A stretch of DNA of 64,000 bases from Atriophallophorus winterbourni (taxonomy: Eukaryota > Platyhelminthes > Trematoda > Plagiorchiida > Microphallidae): positions 41,243-105,242 of the forward strand of contig JACCGJ010000200.1 in assembly GCA_013407085.1 (NCBI GenBank), given 5' to 3'. This document shows, one piece after another, positions 48,801 through 60,800 of the stretch (positions within the stretch are counted from its first letter, which is position 1; each line of letters starts with the position of its first letter). Both the position numbers and the translations under genes were made by a program. The notes below the pieces were generated by a model. It was not told the origin of the DNA. It saw nothing but the letters and a program-made list of their open reading frames with translations, and ran no database searches.

Positions 48801-51800
48801 AAACAAACATTTAATGTTCGAGATTCTGAAAATTATCGGTCATTACGATGCATTTTCATACACTACCAACGGGCTGTCTCGTTGGCGAGTTGTTTACTGT
48901 TTACGAGACTTCACACGGTTCACAGCGGTCACAAATTGCAGATGCTGATTCAGGAAATTCCTCATCGATCACCTTTAGGCGTTGTTAGGGTTGACAAGGG
49001 TTTTGTAACCCGCATGCAGTCTGTCCATCAACAGGATGGTTCTTTGTTTTCAGTCAGGTGGACGATGGTGTTGTCATTGGGACAAACGTGTTGAGGGTGT
49101 GAATGGTTTCTCAAGTGTGATAAGTCGTTCGGAATAATGTTTTGGCGTGCACAGTCATCAACGTGTCCCGTTGTACACTGAAAGTGTTTCTTATGTATGT
49201 GTAGGTTGGTGGTAAACAAAACGTAATGTAAATCATATTTCATGTCAAATTGTGAGCGGAATTTATGTTTTCATAGTTGATTCTGCATCAATTAGGTGTT
49301 TTTGCTTAATTAAGCTGGAAATTAGATTATATTTTAATAAAATTGAAAGTATATTTCAGATCTTTCACGTTAGAACTTCGATTAGAAAGTACCGTTTGAT
49401 CGGAAGCGTCTTTGTTTCAACACGGAGATCCTTTGTTACCTAAGCGAAATACTGAATGACACCAATTCAAATTTTTTAACTAAGAACCAGCAGTTCAAAT
49501 TCTCAGGTAATCTGCATTCAACGATAAATCATACATAGTGAACGGATAGCGTGGTGATTAAATTTTGCCGCATAAAAAATTCTACGGTAATACACCCTAG
49601 GCTTCGTGTAGCTTACATCATATCTTAGCATAAAGTCATGCTGACATGTTATTTCATTGAAAACAATACTCACTCGCGGTAGCATATGTAAAAGTTGACA
49701 CGAAAACCTCGATGTTTTACTTTCAAATTAAAAAGAAACCTCAAGTCAGACAGATAATTCGAGACATAAATCCACAAAATAATCTATAGAATTTCGAATT
49801 TCACGTGTAGTTAAAATATGTAAACTATTTTGGACAATTTGTTGAAAAATCTAAATTCGTCGATACTCGAAATCGTTTTGTCTTGCCAGGGAAACGATCC
49901 CTGATTGCGCAACGATACACACCTGCCGCGATTTAAGTTTATAATAAACATCATTTGCATCGTTTGTTCGCAGTCAACTGGAATTAATGGGCTGCTATTA
50001 AAGCGTCATGCAGGGTTTCGACCAGGTAAACATCCGATGGATCTACACGATATTTACGATATCAAGTCAACCTGACGGTAAACAAATTGCGGTCATCTCA
50101 ACTCAAATCTAAACCTTCTTGATCTCCTAATGCGTTCATACACGGCTGATGAAAAAATGCCTGAAATTTTTATAAGTTTCAATCTTACCCAAAGAACTAA
50201 CATTGATAGTAATTAGTCATTATTGCATTCGTCGAGTCGTTATCTGAACGCTTCACACTAGCCGTTCGAATAAATGTTTCACAGTTATTAAAATGTTAGC
50301 CAAACCGTTTCAAGGCTACTACTCAAGCATTCTGATGCCGTTCAACGGAAAGTAATAAAGTGTCGTATAAAATGAACAATGAATGTATATATCATAAAAT
50401 GTCCGATCATGAATGACAGCAAAGTTCATTTTGAAAATATCATCGTCATAGGAAACGACCCTGAGGGCGGGTCTCATTCGCTGTAAGCTTCAGTATTTGG
50501 AAATACATATTTGGATAACCAGACGATTTCCATTGATTAGTGAGAGAAGACTCTAGGATCTCGTTGTGACCAAACATATTTTCTAACGGAAGTAGCTCAA
50601 CGTATTATTACCATGGTTATGCTGATGGATATGACACATTTCAATTACAAAAATTACTTCACGAATATTACAGAACAAATTATTCCGTACATGGGGAATG
50701 CACAGTCGGGCACCACTTACCACGATTGTTTACTTGCTGTTGCTGTTGTTGTAATTTCGGGCATCCCGGATGCTTATGACCAATTGGATCGATCGCCCGA
50801 TCTAAACGAGCTGTCAGGATGACCAGTGAAGTGTGGTGCTGCTGTCCACTGCGCTGTCCATCACACTTGACATCCATGTAGGTGTCTGCGCAAATTGCTT
50901 CAAATAACACAGTGTCCGGGTCTAATTGAAATAAAATTAAAGGGAGAGATGTGATCCATTCTCGTCATCCAGAAGCTGAGCGGCATTAGTAAAAGTGATA
51001 GCTATAATCTATCTAAAGAATTCCGTGAAGTTGATTCTTGTAATTAAAGATGTCATCCGCTATCAGATCAGCAACATCTGTTGTCCGCAGTATATTTTAT
51101 CTATTTAACCAATGTTACAGATAGTTGCATAGCAGTTTATGCTGTTCATTGTCAAAATTTTCTCAGTTAGATTCAAGTCATTTGTGAATTAAAAAGGTGG
51201 TATTAACACACAATTTTAGTGCTGAACGGTGCTGCTTCGAAGCTGCGTTTGTGAAACGTTTTTGCGGAGTTAGTGTTAGTTAAAATGCCGCTTAATGTCG
51301 TGTTGCCATTGCAGTAGTGGATCAAAATGGTACAATTAAACTGAAAATCAATCAAACAGAATATCCGCTAGAATCATCAATTGAGATTTTCTTTTGAGAT
51401 TCGTCTCATTTCGTAATCTAATAAAGCACCATACTACGTTTGTTCTTTGGGTTTAAGCAGACATCACAGTTGATCATGAAAATATATCGTGTCTGATTAG
51501 CTATCTAGTGTTATATTCAAAGTAATGAAATTTATGATTGATTAGATGATTTAATTTTTTCTATGAAATATGGAATTTTTATTAACAAGCAATTGTAAGC
51601 CTATATTTCTCGAACATTGAATTGTCCAAGATTTCTATTGTCACTCTATCTCACTCATCTCTGGTGTCTCTCAGTTATTTGCTCACATAAGATTACCATG
51701 TAAATTACTATTCTGAAAGGTTTCGTTTTATCGATTTTTGTTGAATCTCTAGTTGCGTCTTGCGTGACAAAATGTGGCTGCGGATTGTGACTAATCTGAG

Positions 51801-54800
51801 GTGATGACTATTTTTCGCCACCAGGAATTACGGATATAAAAAACACCTAAACGTGGTAGTAATAAAGAGTGAAACTTTGAATTGTTTCCTGTCAATCAGG
51901 GCCAGCATATAATTAGACGGAGCCAAAGAAGACCGAGACGGATGTCCAGCGACATATGTTCGCTGTAACGTAACGCGGTTAAAACACGTAAACATTACTA
52001 TGAATTTGTAACAGTTGTTGTTTGCGATTAGCGACTACTCTGGTCATGAATTAACGCGAGTGGATAAATGATTCCAAGAACAAAGCTAAATCGACCGACA
52101 AGGATTACATATTCAAATAGAACTTGATTCTGATGTTTATATTGTACTCGTTCGCGGTGAAAGACAAAATATTGCTGAAGTAAATTTACCCACTGGAAAT
52201 TTACGAATGCTATCTAGTTCATCCGAACTTAACAAGTGTTTCAGTCGAAGTGTAAAACTATTTTCGTTTATGAGATTGGAAGCAACGTTACCTGTGACGG
52301 ACGAACTAAATGTAAGTTGAGTTCATCAACTTGAACAACTGCGTTGGTTTTATGGACATCTGTAGGGCAATGTTGACCATTGATATACTCCACATTGTCT
52401 AAATGTTGATACAATCTGATTCTTAAAGTAGAGTTTTTCCCACAGTATTGTCGCGTTGAGCCTTTCGTGGTCGATCGATTGCGCTTGTATGGTAAAAGAG
52501 TGAGCTATTCTCGGCACAATAGCACGGCTCACTTTTGCTCACCTTGCATATTATACCTTGATCTAAATCTAAGGGACCAGTCAAAGCAAGTTCTTCAGAA
52601 TAGAACGGTGGCTGTCCAGAGCTTTCACATTCAGGTAGAAAAGAAAATGTACCACTAGTTCAGCTTACACAGAAGTTGACTTCCAAAGTTACACGTTTTA
52701 AATAGTAGATCTTTTTAAATACAACCGTTTTTCTTTCTACATACACGATGCATCCAGCCTAGACCAAGCTGTCACACTACAGTGAGCATTTCTTGAAGAC
52801 CAGCTTTCGAGAGCATTTTTGCATTTGTTACGATATTCATGCACAATATGTTAACCATTAAACGGATGTTCCGAAATTTAAAAGCATTGCGCTTTCGTTT
52901 GATGAACCAAGTTTCAATGCCATACAGTAACGGAATCAAAATTTATCTCGGCATTTACAGTGAGAGATGCGAAATGATGAACCGGCACAAGCTGTCATTT
53001 CCGAGAGTGGTTTCGGAAGGCAATGTAGCATGTTGTTGCTGATTTCTAGACTAAATAGTTAACATTCAAACGTAATCCATTTTTCACTATAGCCGCTAAT
53101 TAAAATTATTCTATATAGACTGCGTTGTCCAAACGCAACAGTTCACTAAGTTGCTCATCATGACCTACCTAAGTTTCTCTAGTCGTTGCATAAATCATCA
53201 GATAAGGGTGTCGTTGCGGGAGTGTGATTTACTAACGACTGAGGTTAGGAGAAACTCTCATAAGTTGAAACCAGACTTATGAAATATCGTTCCACTTCCC
53301 TTTGCCCACCTGTGTATTTCACCCGAATTAAGCCATACATATTCAATCAATGACAGTAGCAATTTTTATTATGAATTTGTGAATACATTAAATACAAAAC
53401 GTGAAAATTATTCGCGCCTGTATGTAACATTGACCTTGATCAAGTATAAAATAAAATTGAATTCACGTACCTGGTAAACATTGATATTCAAATCGGATGG
53501 GTAGGTTTGACGCTTCACAATCGGTTCGATTTTGTATTAAATAATCGGCATCCAGCTGGCACATATCTCTTCCTTCACATAACAGTCGAATTTTCTGTGG
53601 AGAAATTTAGTAAACAAACTATAGCTAGGTAATTCATCAAAGTTCGATGTTAATATGTAAGAGTTTAATCATAGCCTATCAAGGAATACTTAACCAATTA
53701 CGGCGCTGTGAAAATGATTTGGAGGCAATCGAGTAAGTCAATTATAGTATTCAACACTTGTTCTGATATGGAGGCTTTATCAGACAGATCATTATTATTA
53801 ATAGCGCGTCGTCTAGTTAACAGCTGTTTAAAACATTTTTATATAGATCAGTAGAAAATCAAAACGGAAATCAATCCTGGAATACTTATTATGGTGTTAT
53901 CAAACATGTATAACCTGACAGTATTTAGGCCAACAATCAGTATTTATTTTGCTGAACTTTGCTTGGATTAGGCTTGTGCGATTTCATACGTTTCACTTTG
54001 TCTTAACTTTGCTGAGAAATTAATTTGATTGCTGAAAATTCAAGTAGACAAATAAAGTGATTTTTCTTATTCTTCTTCACATAGTCATTGGCGTTGGATT
54101 AAGCAACTTTGTCACACTTGGATATACAAACAGAGGTGAAAATATCTGCACTTTAATTTTAATGCATGCGCCGCTTTATCAACATCATCAACTCTATAAA
54201 TTAGACAAACCTGTGCAATAATCTAAATGAAACACAAATTGATCGTTAAAGAAGGTTGAGTGTCAGACCCCACAATGTCTGTATCTGTCTTACGCTAAAT
54301 GTGTTTGTTTATTTAGGATTTTTCCAATGATTTTGGATATGCTTCAATAAAGGTTCATGTGGAAGGTGTTTATCATTACTCGGAATTGCCAAGAGCTTGT
54401 ATCAAGCTCACGCATTTCACCTCAATATTCGTACTAAGGATGCATATAAATGAAAACTTTGAAGCATGGCAGCGACGGTTTAAAAAGGTTTGGTCAAGTG
54501 AGTTATACTTTTAAAATTCCAGATTTTAAGATTTATGGTCAGCAATCATTTCACTTTGTGACATACACAGGCTCGAAATATTGGTACAAATATGTCTGTG
54601 AATGAATAATTTGAAGCGGTCCTCATGACTAGGGGTAACGCAAATAAAAGTTTTGTTTATAGGTGAGGGCAATAACAGGGTTAGCTTGCTTACTGTCCTG
54701 GAGCGAGAATGCATTACTCTAAATACATTGCGACTTTTTGCACAATATTCATGAAGTAGCGTGTTAAGTTGAAAAACATTTGTGTACCAGATAGCATCCA

Positions 54801-57800
54801 CATGTTACCAAAATGACGCCCACCCAAGTGCTGTTGAAATGAGAACCAGATGAATTCAGTAGGAACTATGTTACAATTCTACGACCATTCAGTAAGATAT
54901 TTTCCCGCAAAAAAAGGTTTTTTTCAAATATAATGTTGTATTTAATATTGATATGCTAAAATTAAACAAAATGAATGGCTCAGCGGAATTCGAGATCTTT
55001 TCTTGTGATCAGCTACGTGAGATGGAAAACTTTGTGTACATAAATTGTTCAATAAACTTTTGTTCATTTAGTTTGTGATCAGCAGTAAACACCTAATAAG
55101 CCAGTGTTTCGTTTATGCATAACATTTATTCGTTTGGTTCGGCTCCCCCAGACTCAGCTAAATAAGCACTGCTGGTAAATGCGCGGGCTGACCCTATGGT
55201 TGCTTACGGACTTACCTCGTATTATTGATCCACATCTCATCAAAAATTCGATTAAACCAACGAGCTGCATTCGAGCAATGAAGTCTAAATTGGTTTATTG
55301 TTATGCTGTCAATGGGCAATTCGGCAGGACACACTGCATTTTATTATTTCATTAACGCTCGAATGTCTGGCAATGGGACCCGTGGATCACACTATAGTTC
55401 AGCTGTGTTTTATGAACGTTTAAGCAACATTAGTGCAATAAAAAATAAAAAAATCAATAACTAGTGGGAGTAATTCGCTAAATAATCTGGCTGCGACTGT
55501 ATGCAATACTAAATTCAATAAATGAAATTCAAATGTTGTGACAGCGACCCAATGATACAAACTGTCTCGATTCTCGTTCTCTCTCTATATATATATATAT
55601 ATATCCCTAAGCCACCGCTCTTAAAAATTCTCCATCTAATTTGCAAATAGGAAACGCAAGCTGCCCGGAATCAAATGTCTAAAAAATTCCCGATTTGAAA
55701 TCAAATTAATTCCTGTCAAAATCCCTCATTCGTTTGTCTGCAACCAAAGGCAATTCGCTCTGTACAGAAAGCACTTTACCTAATTGTTTGTCGAACGGAT
55801 AGTGAGGAGAGAATCCATGATTTCATTCGATCAGACCGATCAATCTTTAGTCAAAGTTCTAGGATATTCTCATGAAATTTCAGCAAGACTTCCGTCATTT
55901 AAACTTACTGTTTCAACGTTAGGTTCTAAGCAATCATCTGACGGTAGAGTATGCCGGTTGGCAGGAAATGTTTCTCCTTCTGAGTTTGGTGATGAACATG
56001 CGGCAATGTTATCCATTCTATTGGGCCAAGTGTTCAGCTGAGTCACTAGTCCAGGCTTGATATGCATGCGGTAGGGACACTGAACCGTCCTCATTTGAGC
56101 CCTGCAGACAAGCACTGACAGGTGCACAAAATTGTCCGTCTGCGATCTTTCGTGTTGTGACACTGTGTTGATCGCTGGAACACAAGAAAGACACGATAGA
56201 CAGGATGAATCATTCTCTCGCAATGAAGCATATCTTGATCAGTTACACATTAGATACGATAATATGTATATCCCAGTTCTTATCAAAACAACCATTTATC
56301 TTCAGATTGCATGTGGGCTTTTATGATGCAATTTGATGTAGAATAAGAATAAATTATTAACGAATAAATGTGAATTTTAAGCTTCGTCTGGTGGTTTTCA
56401 CATTGCGTTTTAGATGTTTATCGTCTAACCTGTGAACAATAGTCAAGCCATCTAAAAGACCGATTACTCACCGCTAAACAAGATTACATGACGATTCATT
56501 GACGATGATGATGTATCAACATTTTGAAATTTGGACGTTACATGAAACTGATTCTTACAGAAATGATGTTGATTCCTGGTATAAGTTTTGAGGATTTTTC
56601 AAACTAATCATAACATTAACAAAACAAACGAACCATGAATATTTGTAAAGATATGAAAAGATGTAAACCTGAACACTCTTGAAAACAGATTTGAATCGCA
56701 AAATAAATTAAGGTGTGCACAAGTTATTGAGTTGGTATGAATTATTAATCAGCTTCATTCCCACAAAACAGTCTATAACCGGGATGAAACATAAGACCAT
56801 AGCTAATATGATATTCTCTTTTAAGTTCCGTTTGTTCCAATACAATTTTATCTTCGTGATGATACCACTGATTGTACTGTTTTGAAAACTGTTAACTTTG
56901 TGAAATTTTAGTGAAACCTTTTCATTGTGTTGGCAAGGTTTTTAGTTTCTAAATTTCGACAAGTGTGACTAGTCGCGTTGAATTAGAATATGCAACAGGA
57001 ATGATCCGGAAAAGTTCAAAGAGGATCGTCTGATAAACCAATATACTAAAGACACTATAAGCAATAATGGTTCCAATGACTTTTAGTGCATGTCATTTTC
57101 AAATCAGATGAGCTACTTTTAACGAACTTTTCGGATGAATAATTGAGAATAGTTTGACTGAATTTGAGGTTTGAATTATCGGATATGAACAATACGATTG
57201 AGTAGGTAGTTTAACAGATTAGGTGATTATTTAGTTTTAAGCAGAGAAACGCTTAAGTTAAATTATTTTTACACTCGCATCAACGAATTAAAATAACATG
57301 AGTATGTTCGAAGAGGAATGCACAGCTTGCAATTAATAAAATATAGTCACTGAATTACTGAACACGAATTTGCGAATCAGGTTGCGTATGAGTTCCTGAT
57401 AATAAGTGTTTTACCCGTAAAATCATGAACTACATTTTGTAAAGGATCAAAGTATTTGGTGATTTATCGTTATAACTGAATAGTTTTAATAGTGATCTCA
57501 CCAAAATTGATGCCGAATCATCATACTGATAAAACGTTTTACTGTTCAGCCATGAAAATCGTATAGAGTTGTTAATACTTATTTCGGTGCACTTCATTAA
57601 CCATTCGTTAAAATCAAGAAACAGTTGGTAATCTGAGGTTTGCGTGGTAATAAAAATTCGCAAACGAAATACGTCAAACGTGAATATTTTGGTTCCACAT
57701 ACTCAATGCAATCACAAACAGCCTTTGGATTTCAAGTGCATAGCGTCATCAATATAGCGAGAAAATGTCTATGACCGTTTGGGGAATCACATTCATGGAA

Positions 57801-60800
57801 AAGAAGTTTTCTAATGAATCAGCTAAAGCAGTTTATTCGTAACGTTTCGCTTTTGACATAGAAACATCGTCAGACCAAGAGTGTCTATACGAACAGGGTT
57901 CAGGCTTAAATTGTATTCACATGACCAAGCATAAGCTGGCTAAAAACTGCACAAGCCATGGTGGGAGCTGCGGGTTAACATTTAAATACGTGGCCCCTAG
58001 TGTGTACGGATTACGCAATCAAGCTATTCTGTCAGCGGATATCATTAACACCTGCCACGAGCAAAATAATTAATGGATTACACAGCATTTATAGTTGGTA
58101 GTGCGTCAATTGATCTAATCACGACGGCATATCTTAACAAGCTCAGCGCCAACCATGACCAATGCTGATCTTATCCAGATTAGGATTGGTCTGGTTAATC
58201 CCATATATAGCTTACCTCTGGCTAAGATTCTGGGCCAGAAACGAAACGTTACCAATAATATGCATGTTGTCCTTTTTGCATACTGCGTGCTCTGATCAAC
58301 TTTTAATCGAGATCTTGTTCACACCACAACCCATAGTAATAAAAAATCGTGAACTTAAGAATTTTTTTTGCTTAATCTCAGGATTACATACATTCATGCT
58401 TCAATGAAGCTTCCTACCCTTTTTTATTTTCTTTTACATGATTTTTATAGCAAATAATGTGGATGTCCATTCATCACACTGAGCAAAGCGCCTGCTAATG
58501 TTGTGTTCTCTATCACGTCTTTTACTGACCCACGAAATAAATATAATTCAATGTAAAATATTAATGAAAATAGTCAACAATCGTTAAAAAAATTCTTTAA
58601 ACAAAATTGTTAATGGTTTATTGAATGCTACATTTTATCGCTTACTGTACATATTACCAGTTTTATTTGATAAGACGAAGTCATAATTGTAATCCGTGTG
58701 TTGGCCTCCTTCGGTCAATGTCAACCATAGATGTACATCACAATCACATGAATTTTCATGTCTTACAGTCCGATTCGAGAAAAATAATTTTTCCCGCAGC
58801 GCTTGCAACGATGGTCAGAACTCTGTTGTAGGGCGTCAGTTAGACGCCGGCGGCGTGATCTGCGTTCAGCAGCTGTAATCAGTATACTTCGCTAAGAATC
58901 GCAAAATCTCGAGTCCCTTCTGAATAATAATAAAATACGTACTGTGCGTTGTACGAAGATGTGCCCTATATCACAGTTTTCATCCCCGGTTCCTGATTGA
59001 TGATATTTTATCAATTCAGTGGGAGAATTCTATCTCATCCGATTGACACAGGCCACCAAGTAAAGCCTGAAAAGGTGTTTTCAGTCGTTTACATGGTTCC
59101 TTACAACGTGGCTAACTGATGATTTCTTGTTTTGGGTACCGGCTGTGCTTAACATTTAACGTGGTGTTCTCAGGGTGTTAATCGCAATAAAATAAAAGGC
59201 TGGACGGACAACGGGGTGTCGATGCGGTTAATGTTAAATTGAGTGCCTACAAAGTGTGAGTTTACAAAGTAATAGGCGTTAGAAATGGAGCAGATCGGGA
59301 CCTAAATGAGCTGATATATTTAGCTAAACCCATCAGAACTGAATCATTTCACACATCTGTGGCTAACTTACGAAAATTTATGATTAAATAAGTTAGCCAC
59401 CGTTCGTTAACATATTTTAAGAGCGAAAGTCAATCAGTTTCATATATCTTAGCAATAGCAAAAATGGAACTCGCATCAGTTTTATATGCTAATAATTAAG
59501 GGCTATAATTTTTCAATTGCTCTACAAATTGATTTTTTTAATTTTAACCAAGAATCCACATCAATCAAACGAGGAATTAAATTTTCCGCTTCCAGAAATA
59601 TAATTGCTTGGATCGCCGTCATGCTAAAATAGTTAAATGAAAATCTGAAGTTTAGAGGTACTAGACGCTTTCTGCTATCAGAAAATCTTTGTCAGTTTTC
59701 ATAGCTACTCACAATTTAGATTCAGGATTTCTAAAATTTACTATAACAAACATATAGCGCATCATAATATTCAACTGTTCTCCAATCTGAGTCTCCGGAA
59801 TAACAGACCTCCGGCTGAATTTAGCTCGGTTCCTAAAAACGAGACAGCATTTTGTCATTCTTTCCATTAACAAAAATGTGATTGACACTTCGATCCAGTG
59901 GCGTCGTGCATCTTTTGTGACATTTCTCCCAAATAGTAGACTTCTTAAGAAATATTTCTTGTATGCCTGAAGTTTAACGTAATTGTGATTCCCGAAGAAA
60001 AAAGAAAAAGTTCTCTACTCTGCTATCAGGCAGACATGACTATGGTACAATAAATAATGTTTTCTACAGGGAGTCCATTAAAGTGTCAATCTTGTTGATG
60101 CAGGCAAATTCGTCACAATCAGCATACACATGATTTGTGATAATAAGTTATTATGATTATTGTCATAATATAGCTATGCATATTTTCGGTAAAATTAAAG
60201 ACACGTGTTTTCAGTGTGAGGGCACAGTCGGAAATATTGCTTCGAAACGGTGCTTAAACAAATTTGTCAGTGATTACAGGTATGAAACGTCCGCGATCAA
60301 TGGCTAAAATATAGATAGTGGTAACCTAACCCTTCATTCGTTAAAAGCAAATTCGTGAATTCAGTTTTAACTCAAATTAAACACTGATCCCTTTTTGAAG
60401 ATAAGCCAAAACGTTAATAACTAAATAAAACTATCAGTAAGTTGGGCGTGATTGTCTATAAAATCATTCTAGATTTTTTTTGAGGCAGTGAAGTTGTCAA
60501 GTTTTAAAAATTTATATACTAGGCCTAAACTTTATTGTTTCCCGTTTGTCTCAAATAAGGTAAATTTACTTGGCGCAGCATCAGTGTTCAGCTAACCCTC
60601 TAAAACGCTACTTTTGGAAATAGTAAAAACATACATAGAGTTCTGTTAGATTATCCAAATTTTAAATTACTGCAAAAGAAAATAATCTCAAATTGTCAAC
60701 GAATTTGGAGACATTACTACGAGACGCTTTGGATCGCAATGCAGTTTTGTGCTCATGTTGCACTCATTCAAACACTACAACCGCTTTCAGGCTGTTTCAG

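Noticed and set aside
49028..49243. Cys/His-bearing minus frame resembling a zinc-binding peptide
   Set aside because: The spacing fits no known finger, no phase-matched splice sites were found, and exons 4 and 5 of the lectin join correctly without it.
55216..55264. Possible 49-nt minus-strand exon (ARWFNRIFDEMWINNTR) in receptor intron 2
   Set aside because: Splice sites look fair and the peptide looks protein-like, but its length is not a multiple of three and it would break the clean phase-0 join of lectin exons 2 and 3.
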